Shown here in pieces: positions 23,653 to 30,906 of a DNA stretch of 33,865 nucleotides (the first letter of the stretch is position 1; every line of letters starts with the position of its first letter). A program made the translations under genes and the position numbers. The stretch comes from RUG563 sp024681215 (GTDB lineage Bacteria; Bacillota; Clostridia; Christensenellales; Aristaeellaceae). The stretch lies in NCBI GenBank assembly GCA_024681215.1, contig JAILBG010000012.1:1-33865 (forward strand). Direction: 5' to 3'. The notes below the pieces were generated by a model. It was not told where the DNA came from. It did no database searches and saw only the letters and a program-made list of their open reading frames with translations.

Positions 23653-24228
23653 ATGGCCAAGCAGTTTATCGTTGAAACCAGCGCCCGCCACGTGCACGTG
23701 ACCGCCCAGGACCTGGAAACCCTGTTCGGCAAGGGCTATCAGCTGACCCCCAAGAAATACCTGTCCCAGCCCGGCCAGTTCGCCAGCGAAGAGAGGGTGG
23801 ACGTGGTAGGCCCCAAGAAGACGCTGAGCCGCGTGAGCATCCTGGGGCCCCTCCGTTCAGCGACCCAGGTGGAACTGTCCCTCACGGACGCCCGCTCCAT
23901 CGGCGTCACCGCCCCCATCCGGGAAAGCGGCGACGTGGCCGGCTCCGGCGCGTGCAAGCTGGTAGGCCCCTGCGGGGAAGTGGAGGTCGCCGAGGGCGTC
24001 ATCGCCGCCAAGCGCCACATCCACATGACCCCCGAGGACGCCGCCGAATTCGGCGTGGCTGACAAGCAGATCGTCTCCGTGAAGGTGAACACCGAAGGCC
24101 GCGGCCTGATCTTCGGCGACGTGGTGGTCCGGGTCAGCCCCAAGTTCTCCCTGGCCATGCACATCGACACCGACGAATCCAACGCCGCCGGCGCTTCCGG
24201 CAACGTGATGGGCGAAATCGTGGAATAA
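23653..24228 (+). CDS. pduL: Phosphate acyltransferase PduL
   Basis: 191 residues. PduL-type phosphotransacylases interconvert acyl-CoA and acyl-phosphate (acetyl or propionyl) and replace Pta in many Clostridia, working with acetate kinase for ATP formation. Two barrel-like halves each carry a histidine zinc motif: SARHVHVT (His13, His15) and AKRHIHMTPEDA (His122, His124); His170 in AMHIDTDE is a further ligand. No microcompartment shell or diol dehydratase genes are near and there is no long N-terminal encapsulation peptide, so it is probably a free cytoplasmic enzyme. ATG 23653 fits the AAGAGGG ribosome site better than the TTG at 23647. It is monocistronic with its own promoter and an unusually structured 3' region. 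Confidence 0.92.
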   Translation: MAKQFIVETSARHVHVTAQDLETLFGKGYQLTPKKYLSQPGQFASEERVDVVGPKKTLSRVSILGPLRSATQVELSLTDARSIGVTAPIRESGDVAGSGACKLVGPCGEVEVAEGVIAAKRHIHMTPEDAAEFGVADKQIVSVKVNTEGRGLIFGDVVVRVSPKFSLAMHIDTDESNAAGASGNVMGEIVE

Positions 24229-24235
24229 TCCCATC

Positions 24236-24260
24236 AGGGTGCCGACAAAGTCGACACCCT
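24236..24260 (+). repeat. Palindromic element with SalI-type core, copy 2 (downstream of pduL)
   Basis: Arms AGGGTGCCGAC (24236-24246) and GTCGACACCCT (24250-24260) with loop AAA. It differs from the copy at 3986-4010 by one base, which makes one mismatch in the stem. It begins 8 bp after the pduL stop, in the same orientation to transcription as copy 1 is to cwlD. The following bases also match loosely (GCCATCGAAAG here, GCGAATGAAAGG there). Confidence 0.7.
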
Positions 24261-24455
24261 GCCATCGAAAGCCAGCTAAAGCAGTCTTTCGATGGGAACA
24301 TCAATTTCTTGTAACACGAGCAAAACCGGGCTTTTTTGCCCGGTTTTGCTCATGTTACGGCCAGAAATTGATAGAGGAAACGGTCATCCTGACCGTTCCT
24401 CGGACCGGCAAACCCGGTCCTGCGGAAAGTTGATGAAGGGGCGCAGCCCCTTCAT
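24236..24455. other. Array of six consecutive hairpins in the pduL-downstream region
   Basis: Stems in order: (1) 24236-24246/24250-24260; (2) CCATCGAAAG 24262-24271 with CTTTCGATGG 24286-24295; (3) a nested 73-bp structure: ATCAATTTCT 24300-24309 with AGAAATTGAT 24363-24372, GTAAC 24311-24315 with GTTAC 24354-24358, and AGCAAAACCGGGC 24319-24331 with GCCCGGTTTTGCT 24338-24350 around six T; (4) GAGGAAACGGTC 24374-24385 with GACCGTTCCTC 24391-24401 (one bulge); (5) GGACCGG 24402-24408 with CCGGTCC 24414-24420; (6) ATGAAGGGGC 24433-24442 with GCCCCTTCAT 24446-24455. Hardly any base is unpaired between stems. It may be a structured RNA, a stack of inserted palindromic repeats or a compound bidirectional terminator. 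No coding sequence was seen in 24229-24524. Confidence 0.75.
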
Positions 24456-24486
24456 ACTACCCCAAAGCACTTTGTCAACAGTCTGA

Positions 24487-24515
24487 CGGGAAGCTGAGCG
24501 ACCTCCCGCTTTTTT
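24487..24515 (+). terminator. Possible terminator downstream of pduL and the hairpin array
   Basis: CGGGA (24487-24491) pairs with TCCCG (24504-24508), followed by C and six T (24510-24515). The stem is short and the loop long, so it is a moderate case. If real, the hairpin array lies inside the pduL transcript. Confidence 0.4.
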
Positions 24516-24524
24516 CGTATCCGG

Positions 24525-25721
24525 TTACTGCTTTGCAAACACCGCTTCGGTGCCGTCGGCAAACCGGAATACGATCCGGTCCGCCCCCGGCTCCAGGCTG
24601 CCGGTGCATTCCTCGAAATTCAGCTGAATATCGCTCTTGACCATCGCCCGGATCATATCCGTTTCCATTTTCCCGTCCGCGGCCTGCCAGGCAATGCCCA
24701 CGCACGTGGAATCATACGGCATCTGCAGCGCTTCCTGCAGGGCGGGGCTCACCCGGATGGTGACGAGCCCGCCGCAGGTCCCATACAGCTTCAGCTCCGC
24801 CCACACGCTTTGCCCCGCGTCGCCGAGCGCCGCGTCCGCATCGGCCCTGACCGTCACGCCCGGGACGTTCATTTCCGTCAGCGCCCATTTCGTTCCGGGC
24901 AGCCCGCTTTCCCGGCAGGCCTCCCAGCGGGCGGTCACATCCGGGAACGTGTTGGCGGCCATGGCGAGGGCAAGCTGCATATCTTCCGTGGTCGTCAGCA
25001 GCTTCAGGATCTGTTCATACCGGTTCAGCCCCATGATCGATCCGGTGAGGCCGCCGAATTCCAAATTATACCACCGATCGCCATATTTTACGCAACCCAT
25101 CAGCAGCAGGCCGTCCACGCCGTTGACGCGGATATGCGCCGCCAGCTCCGCCAGATCGTCCGCGCCGGCATACGCCCGCTGGGTCGCGCTGTTGAGCCGG
25201 TTCATGGGCATCGCGATCCTGCCCCCGGTGAGCGCCACCGGGCTGACCCACTTCACAAATTCCACACGGCCCGCGGTTTCCCGCATCGGGGAGGCGGCAA
25301 ACCCATTCCGGATCCGCTGCATTTCCTCCGTCCCCAGCGGCGCGATCGTCATTCCCTGAAGCGCCGCGCCCGCTTCGATATACTGCTGCATCAGGGATTC
25401 CGCCAGCATGCCGTACCGGGCGTTCGCCGCCAGGGAACGGGAATATTCGTCCGTAATGGGAACGCCGCTGAAGCTCTGCATCGAAAACATGCCCAGCCGG
25501 CGGTTATACATTTCAGGGATCACGTGCTCCGCGAAGGTTTCCAGGGCGAAGGTGGACAGCATCTCCCCCACGTCCCCCCGGTTCATGGCGTCCAGATAGG
25601 CCGTCACTGCGTCCTCGGGGCTGGCGAACCCTTCGCCCTCCAGGCGGCCGCCCTCCGACAGCGCCCCGATGCAGGGTAAAAGCAGAGAAAGCGCCAGCAG
25701 CAGCGTCAGCATCCTTTTCAT
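24525..25721 (-). CDS. Secreted hypothetical protein
   Basis: 398 residues with a signal peptide (MKRMLTLLLALSLLLPCIGALS; the cysteine context LLPC is not a good lipobox). The mature protein begins with SPEDAVTAYLDAMNRGD (about 34-50), a helix of the sort that opens NTF2/SnoaL-like folds. It then has long helical and beta segments with no catalytic motif I can name. ATG 25721 is preceded by GGGAGGAAA. The same frame stays open far upstream (to about 26492), but that part lies antisense-framed within the glycosyltransferase gene and is not coding. It is 32 bp after the glycosyltransferase stop, so likely the last gene of the recD2-GT4 operon. Confidence 0.82.
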   Translation of the reverse strand: MKRMLTLLLALSLLLPCIGALSEGGRLEGEGFASPEDAVTAYLDAMNRGDVGEMLSTFALETFAEHVIPEMYNRRLGMFSMQSFSGVPITDEYSRSLAANARYGMLAESLMQQYIEAGAALQGMTIAPLGTEEMQRIRNGFAASPMRETAGRVEFVKWVSPVALTGGRIAMPMNRLNSATQRAYAGADDLAELAAHIRVNGVDGLLLMGCVKYGDRWYNLEFGGLTGSIMGLNRYEQILKLLTTTEDMQLALAMAANTFPDVTARWEACRESGLPGTKWALTEMNVPGVTVRADADAALGDAGQSVWAELKLYGTCGGLVTIRVSPALQEALQMPYDSTCVGIAWQAADGKMETDMIRAMVKSDIQLNFEECTGSLEPGADRIVFRFADGTEAVFAKQ

Positions 25722-25753
25722 ACCGTTTCCTCCCTTGCTTTTTTTCTTGCGGA

Positions 25754-26941
25754 TCAGATCACCCGCACGCTTTTTTTCTTCAGCAGCCCGTCCCGGTTCA
25801 GCGCCACCAGGCGCTCGTACCGCTCCGACGCCCTCTCCAGGATCTTTTCCCAGGGCACGGGGATGGTTTCCTTGGCCTTCTCTCCGATCAGGCGGCATTT
25901 TTCCGTATCCTCCAGCGCTCTGCGGATCACCCGGGCCAGATCGTCCGCGTCGTTTTCGCACAGATAGCCGTTTTCCCCGTCCCGGATGATTTCGGCCGCG
26001 GTGCTGCCCCGCACCATCACGGAGGGAGTGCCCATCACGGCGGCCTCCCGCACCACCATGGGCGCGGCATCGTACAGAGAGGGGAAAGCGAACACCGTGG
26101 CCCGGCTGTACAGCCCGTCCAGCAGCTTCGCGTCCGTCACGTGCCCCGCCAGGTGGGTGCACTCGTGCAGGCCCAGGCTGTTGATTTTTCTTTCGATCTC
26201 CTTCATGTCCGGCCCCTGGCCCGCCAGGATCAGATGGAATTTCGTCCCCTCCGCCATCAGCCGGGCGCAGCCCTCCAGCACGGTGAGGATATTTTTCTTC
26301 CAGTTTATCTGGCCCACGAACAGGATCATGGGATCCCGCCCCAGGCCCCAGCGGCGGTTGACCTCCTCCACCGCCCCGGGCTCCGCCACCCGCAGGGTGA
26401 CGCCATTGGGCATCACCTGGATGTCGCCCTCGTAGCCGTAGCTCCGCAGCACGTCCGCGGTGTTGCTGCCCACGGCCCAGACCTCGTCGCACCGTTCAAA
26501 GAAATTCACCACGAATTTGGTGGCCGCTTTCGCTAAGGTCTCGGATTTGGTGACCTTGAGAAAATCGTCGTAATACTTGGAATGGAAGGTGCCCACCAGG
26601 GGCAGCTTGCGCTGGGCGGCGATGCGGATGGCCTCCGACCCGGCGGTAAAGGGGCTGTGGGCGTGCACGATATCCAGGGGGATCATTTTGATCCGCTTGC
26701 GGTAATGGGCGTCCCAGGGCGCTTCGCCGGTCCTGTACTGCTTCATGCCGGGCACGCTGCGGGCCTGGAAATCCACCAGCTCGAAGGGGAAGCCGCCCCG
26801 GTAGCCCGTATCGTACATGGGGGATACCACCGTCACCTGATGGCCCATTCTGCACAGCGTTTCCGAATACGCCAGGGCCACCCGGCCCACGCCGTCCACC
26901 ACCGGCAGGAATGTATCCGTAAACTGACCGATCCTCAGCAT
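25754..26941 (-). CDS. Glycosyltransferase, GT4 family
   Basis: 395 residues with a GT-B fold. The N-terminal Rossmann domain shows GQFTDTFLPVVDGVGRVA (about 5-22, the acceptor-side glycine loop) and VHAHSPFTAG. The C-terminal donor domain has ILFVGQINWKKN, HLILAGQGPD and LAGHV, with a final DAAPMVVREAAVMGTPSV stretch in place of the usual E-x7-E (Asp at the first position, Glu at the second). The pattern resembles diacylglycerol glucosyltransferases and PimB-like enzymes that use nucleotide sugars for membrane glycolipids; the exact acceptor is unknown. It has no membrane segments. ATG 26941 has GGAGG 9 nt upstream. It is 21 bp after recD2 and shares its transcript. Confidence 0.88.
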   Translation of the reverse strand: MLRIGQFTDTFLPVVDGVGRVALAYSETLCRMGHQVTVVSPMYDTGYRGGFPFELVDFQARSVPGMKQYRTGEAPWDAHYRKRIKMIPLDIVHAHSPFTAGSEAIRIAAQRKLPLVGTFHSKYYDDFLKVTKSETLAKAATKFVVNFFERCDEVWAVGSNTADVLRSYGYEGDIQVMPNGVTLRVAEPGAVEEVNRRWGLGRDPMILFVGQINWKKNILTVLEGCARLMAEGTKFHLILAGQGPDMKEIERKINSLGLHECTHLAGHVTDAKLLDGLYSRATVFAFPSLYDAAPMVVREAAVMGTPSVMVRGSTAAEIIRDGENGYLCENDADDLARVIRRALEDTEKCRLIGEKAKETIPVPWEKILERASERYERLVALNRDGLLKKKSVRVI

Positions 26942-26962
26942 TTCACTGTTCCTCCGTTTTGC

Positions 26963-29185
26963 TCATGGGGTTCCTATTTCCTCCGCCAGGCGCAGCTGCA
27001 ATGCGGTATAGCGCCGGGCGATGTGATTGTTGCGCACCATCTGGGCGATGCACTCCTCCCGGCCCACCAGCACCACCAGCTTCCGGGCCCGGGTCAGGGC
27101 GGTATAAAACAGATTCCGCGTCAGCAGCCTGGGCGGGCCGCCCACCACGGGCATCACCACGCAGGGGAATTCGCTGCCCTGGCTCTTGTGCACGGACAGG
27201 CAATAGGCCAGTTCCAATTCCTCCAGCTGCTGATAATCGTATTCCACGGTCCTTTCGTCGTCGTAGCGCACGGTCACGATCCGGTCGTCCGCGTCGATGG
27301 CGGAAATGAAGCCCACGTCCCCGTTGAACACGCCCATGCCCTCGGCGCCGTCGTCGGCGCGCCAGGGCAGCTGATAATTGTTTTTGACGTGCATCACCTT
27401 GTCGCCCGTGCGGAAAACGGCGCTGCCGTAGGCGATTTCCCGCTTGCGCGGGGCGGGCGGGTTCAGCTGCTCCTGCAGAAGGGCGTTGAGCTGCTGCACC
27501 CCCGCGCCGGCCTTCCTGCTGGGGGACAGCACCTGGATGTCCCGCACCGGATCCGCGGATTTGAGGAAGGCGGGCAGCCGCCGGGCGCACAGGCCCACGA
27601 TGGCCGCCGCCGCGTCCTCCGCGGTGGGCTGGCGCTCAAAGAAAAAGTCGCTGTCCCGCCGGTTCAGGATGGGGTTTTCCCCGCCGTTGATCCGATGGGC
27701 GTTCAGCACGATCAGGCTTTCCCCGCTCTGCCGGAAAATATCCGTGAGGCGCACCGAGGGGATCGCCCCGCTCTGCAGGATATCCCCCAGCACATTTCCC
27801 GCCCCCACGGAGGGCAGCTGGTCCGCGTCCCCTACCAGGATGAGCCGGGTGCCGGGCCGCAGCGCCCGCAGCAGCGACCGCATCAGGAACACGTCCACCA
27901 TGCTCATTTCGTCCACGATCACGCAGGCGCAGTCCAATGGGTTCTGCTCGTCCCGTAGGAATTTTCCTTCCTCCCCGGCAAATTCCAGCAGCCGGTGCAG
28001 GGTTTTCGCTTCGTGGCCGGTGGCCTCGCTCATGCGCTTGGCCGCCCGTCCCGTGGGCGCCGCCAGCAGCACCCCGTCCCCCAGCAGGGCCAGGATGCAG
28101 TTGATGATGGTGGTTTTCCCCGTGCCGGGGCCGCCGGTGATCACCATCAGCCCCCGCTGCACCGCCTCGGACACCGCACGGCGCTGATTTTCGCTGAATC
28201 GGATGCCCCCGGACTTTTCAAAATCCCGGATTCGCCTGTCCACTTCCGGCAGGATCGCCGTCTGGGCCGCGTTCATCAGCAGCCGCAGATACCTTGCGAT
28301 TTCTTTTTCCGCATAAAAGAACGGCGACAGCATCATGGCCTGGACGCCGTCGGGCATGTCCGCGGCGATGATCTCCCGGGAGAAGAGCAGCCCGTCCAGG
28401 GCGTGCAGCAGCATTTCCCCCCGGATCCGCAGGCCCCGGGCCGCCCGGTCCATCAGCTCCTCCCGGGGCAGATACGTGTGCCCCTCGCCGTTGGCCGCCT
28501 CCTGCAAAGCGTATTTCAGCCCCGCTTTCAGGCGGTAATCGCTGTCCTGAGGGATGCCCAGTGAAAGGGCGATCCGGTCCGCCGTGAGGAAGCCCACGCC
28601 CTCGATATCGTCGATGAGCCGGTAGGGGTTTTCCCGGATTTTGCGCTGGGCGTCCGCCCCGTAAATGCGGCTGATCTTCACCGCCAGGGATGGCGGCACC
28701 CCGTAGCTCTGCAGGAACACCATGGCTTCCCGCGCCCCGTACTGCTCCTGGAAGGACGCCGCCAGCTGCGCCGCCCGTTTTTTCCCGATGCCCGGGATCT
28801 CCGTGAGCCTTTCCGGGTGCTCGCTCATGATATCCAGGGTTTCTTTTCCGAATTCCGCCACGATCAGCTTCGCCGTGGCCAGGCCGATGCCCCGAATGAG
28901 CCCCGAGCCCAGATACCTTTCGATGCCCAGCAGGGTGGTGGGCTTGCGGATCTCGCAGGAAACGGCCTTCCATTGCCTGCCGTACTGGGGATGCTCCACC
29001 CAGCCGCCGGTCAGGAGGATCTGCTCCCCCGCGGCCAGGGGCGGCAGCGTGCCCACGGCCACCACGCTTTCCCGGCCCGTGCGCACCTCCACGACGGAAT
29101 AACCGTTTTCCTCGTTACGGAAAACGGTGCCCTCCACGGTGGCTTCCAGCTGCGCCGTTTCCTGCGCTGCGTCACGGTCCGGCAT
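26963..29185 (-). CDS. recD2: ATP-dependent DNA helicase RecD2
   Basis: 740 residues, typical of the RecD2 (RecD-like, without RecBC) superfamily 1B 5'-3' helicases that act in DNA repair and replication-fork maintenance. The N-terminal OB-like domain (about 10-80) precedes helix-hairpin-helix motifs (LGSGLIRGIGLATAKLIV, about 91-108; LTEIPGIGKKRAAQL). Helicase motifs: I GGPGTGKTT (351-359, Lys357), Ia AAPTGRAAKR, II VIVDEMSMVD, III LVGDADQLPSVGAGNVL, IV-V region YGSAVFRTGDKVM, V-VI CLSVHKSQGSEF and YTALTRARK. Start ATG 29185 follows GGGGAGGGG. A good promoter lies at 29216-29244. It is the first gene of an operon with a GT4 enzyme and a secreted protein, which have no evident functional link to it. 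Confidence 0.95.
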   Translation of the reverse strand: MPDRDAAQETAQLEATVEGTVFRNEENGYSVVEVRTGRESVVAVGTLPPLAAGEQILLTGGWVEHPQYGRQWKAVSCEIRKPTTLLGIERYLGSGLIRGIGLATAKLIVAEFGKETLDIMSEHPERLTEIPGIGKKRAAQLAASFQEQYGAREAMVFLQSYGVPPSLAVKISRIYGADAQRKIRENPYRLIDDIEGVGFLTADRIALSLGIPQDSDYRLKAGLKYALQEAANGEGHTYLPREELMDRAARGLRIRGEMLLHALDGLLFSREIIAADMPDGVQAMMLSPFFYAEKEIARYLRLLMNAAQTAILPEVDRRIRDFEKSGGIRFSENQRRAVSEAVQRGLMVITGGPGTGKTTIINCILALLGDGVLLAAPTGRAAKRMSEATGHEAKTLHRLLEFAGEEGKFLRDEQNPLDCACVIVDEMSMVDVFLMRSLLRALRPGTRLILVGDADQLPSVGAGNVLGDILQSGAIPSVRLTDIFRQSGESLIVLNAHRINGGENPILNRRDSDFFFERQPTAEDAAAAIVGLCARRLPAFLKSADPVRDIQVLSPSRKAGAGVQQLNALLQEQLNPPAPRKREIAYGSAVFRTGDKVMHVKNNYQLPWRADDGAEGMGVFNGDVGFISAIDADDRIVTVRYDDERTVEYDYQQLEELELAYCLSVHKSQGSEFPCVVMPVVGGPPRLLTRNLFYTALTRARKLVVLVGREECIAQMVRNNHIARRYTALQLRLAEEIGTP

Positions 29186-29215
29186 AGGCCCCTCCCCAGA
29201 TGATCATACGGGATC

Positions 29216-29244
29216 ATTATACCCCTTTTTCATTTTCCTGGCAA
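29216..29244 (-). promoter_or_regulatory. recD2 operon promoter
   Basis: On the minus strand: -35 TTGCCA (29239-29244), 17-bp spacer, -10 TATAAT (29216-29221). Confidence 0.75.
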
Positions 29245-29251
29245 GGCGCGC

Positions 29252-29286
29252 AAAAAAGGCCTCCCGTCTTCTGAGAACGGGAGGCC
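29252..29286 (-). terminator. Terminator of the sigma/anti-sigma operon
   Basis: Ten-bp perfect stem GGCCTCCCGT (29277-29286 on the minus strand) with ACGGGAGGCC (29258-29267), 9-nt loop, then six T on the minus strand (29252-29257). Confidence 0.92.
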
Positions 29287-29297
29287 ATATGGTGGGG

Positions 29298-30284
29298 TTA
29301 CCGTTGGATCACATACTCGATGATCCGGCTTTCGCCGTCGGTATCCCGATATTGGATCACTTCCCCGGGGGCGTGAAAGTAATAGGCGTTATTCTTCGAC
29401 AGGAGATCAAACTTTTCCTGGGTTTCCGCGTCGCACAGAGGGATGTCGTCTCCCGCCTGATAAAGCGTAATAATGCCATTCGGGCCCTTCAGCTCCATTT
29501 TCACGCCCTCGGGCCAGGGATCGTTGTATTTGACGATCTCCGTATTCCCGTCTACCGGCACGCCCTCCGAAAGCAGTTTCTCAATATCTTCCTGGGTCAG
29601 GCTCCAGTCAGAAGCGGCCCAGACGCGTCCCTCCTGCCAGACATAGTTGACGCAGAGGGCGTTCATCGCGGCAAAGGCCCAATCCCCATTGGAAAGCCGG
29701 ATCACATATTGATCCACATAGGCGTACCGGGCCGTGAATTTTTCGTTGTTAAAGTCCCGGTTCAGCAGCTTTGCCAACCAGGGATAATCAAAGGTGTATT
29801 GATAGGCTGTCACCTGCTGATACTTTTCATCCCATACGCTGTTCATGGCACAGCCGCCGAAGAAATGACGATATGCTTCATCCGGGGTGAATTGCAGCAG
29901 AATAGCCCCCTGCTCCGTCCGCACCAGATGCGCATCCTTCATCCAGGCAATGGGCACGGCAGTATCGATGTTATAGAGGATTTCGGAATGGGCGACGATC
30001 CCAGTGCAGACGATCATTACCACCGCTGCCAGCACCGCCGCCGCGATCTGCCACAGGCGGAAGCGCCGCCCTTCCTTTTTCAGTGCCTTTTTGAATCCCT
30101 TCGCCGCCTTTTCGTCCGTTACCGGGGCGGGCGTCGCCGCCCGGGCGTCTGAAAGGGCCTTTGCGCAGGACTCACAGGTTTTTACGTGCTCCTCCACAGC
30201 CGCCCGGCTTTCCTCGCCGCACACTTCGTCCGCCACCAGCGGGATCAAATCCCGCACCACGCCGCAAGTGATTTTATCCTTCAT
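29298..30284 (-). CDS. Zinc-finger anti-sigma factor, membrane-spanning
   Basis: 328 residues. The N-terminal zinc-finger anti-sigma domain has Cys7 and the motif H-x3-C-x2-C (His33, Cys37, Cys40: EEHVKTCESC). A single membrane segment follows (about 77-98, LWQIAAAVLAAVVMIVCTGI), then an outside domain of about 230 residues with many aromatic residues, presumably the sensor. It should hold the adjacent ECF sigma factor inactive until a signal at the cell surface releases it. Start: GGAGG is 9 nt from ATG 30284 but only 3 nt from the in-frame ATG 30290, so 30284 is preferred. The start overlaps the end of the sigma gene, which implies translational coupling. The outer domain resembles no family I can name. 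Confidence 0.88.
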   Translation of the reverse strand: MKDKITCGVVRDLIPLVADEVCGEESRAAVEEHVKTCESCAKALSDARAATPAPVTDEKAAKGFKKALKKEGRRFRLWQIAAAVLAAVVMIVCTGIVAHSEILYNIDTAVPIAWMKDAHLVRTEQGAILLQFTPDEAYRHFFGGCAMNSVWDEKYQQVTAYQYTFDYPWLAKLLNRDFNNEKFTARYAYVDQYVIRLSNGDWAFAAMNALCVNYVWQEGRVWAASDWSLTQEDIEKLLSEGVPVDGNTEIVKYNDPWPEGVKMELKGPNGIITLYQAGDDIPLCDAETQEKFDLLSKNNAYYFHAPGEVIQYRDTDGESRIIEYVIQR

Positions 30285-30765
30285 GGTCATCTTCCTCCAT
30301 CATCCGCAGCAATTTCTGTTTCGCCCGGAAATACGTCACCCGCGCCCAGCTTTCCCCTTTTTCAAACAGCGCCCCGATCTCCTGATAGGGCAGTTCCCCG
30401 AACACCCGAAGGGAAAACACCTCCTTATACGGCTCCTCCAATCGGTGCAGCATCCGATGCAGCCTTTTCGCCGTGTCCCGATCCGTCAGCGCCCCTTCCA
30501 GGTCTCCGTCATCCGGGATGGCTTCCCAGTCCGGGTCGGCAGCCTCCCGTTTGCGTTTTCGCAGGGAGGAAACGTACAGGTTATGAGCGATGGAGCACAG
30601 ATACGTGTCGATGGAGGATCGGCCCTGAAACGCCTCCGGGTTTTTCATGATCCGGAAAAAGGTCTCCTGGGTGATCTCCTCCGCCGTGTGCTCGTTCCGG
30701 GAAAGAGAGAGGACGAAAGTATACACCCGTCGGAAATACTGCGCATATATTTCTTCCAGCCGCAT
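30274..30765 (-). CDS. ECF (sigma-70 family) RNA polymerase sigma factor
   Basis: 163 residues, usual for ECF sigma factors. Region 2 is at about 5-75 (YFRRVYTFVLSLSRNEHTAEEITQETFFRIMKN), a variable linker follows, and region 4 is at about 105-155 with the HTH LPYQEIGALFEKGESWARVTYFRAKQKL. It directs RNA polymerase to a surface-stress-type regulon and is kept in check by the zinc-finger protein encoded next. RBS AAAGGAGGG precedes ATG 30765. A promoter of ECF type just upstream suggests it activates its own operon. Confidence 0.94.
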   Translation of the reverse strand: MRLEEIYAQYFRRVYTFVLSLSRNEHTAEEITQETFFRIMKNPEAFQGRSSIDTYLCSIAHNLYVSSLRKRKREAADPDWEAIPDDGDLEGALTDRDTAKRLHRMLHRLEEPYKEVFSLRVFGELPYQEIGALFEKGESWARVTYFRAKQKLLRMMEEDDHEG

Positions 30766-30788
30766 GCCCTCTCCCTCCTTTCACTTAT

Positions 30789-30816
30789 TAGACGCTCGGC
30801 GCATCCCCGCGTTACA
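30789..30816 (-). promoter_or_regulatory. Probable autoregulated ECF promoter
   Basis: On the minus strand: -35 TGTAAC (30811-30816), 16-bp spacer, -10 CGTCTA (30789-30794) followed by ATA. This AAC / CGTC pattern is the usual form for ECF promoters of Bacillota and lies 24 bp before the sigma start. Confidence 0.65.
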
Positions 30817-30906
30817 GACGGTATATAAAAATTCCGCTTCACGCGGATATTTCCTTCCTCGGGCGCATACTGTGGCATATCAGAACGCATCAGGGAGGCA
30901 TCCGCC

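Noticed and set aside
23653..24228. PduL as part of a bacterial microcompartment locus
   Set aside because: No shell protein, dehydratase or aldehyde dehydrogenase gene nearby and no N-terminal encapsulation extension.
24300..24372. The nested hairpin as an insertion-sequence end or integron-type site
   Set aside because: No transposase or integrase gene and no flanking target duplication could be seen; kept only as part of the hairpin array.
25722..26492. Upstream extension of the secreted hypothetical protein to 655 residues
   Set aside because: The added part overlaps the GT4 gene in another frame; a signal peptide and RBS mark ATG 25721 as the true start.
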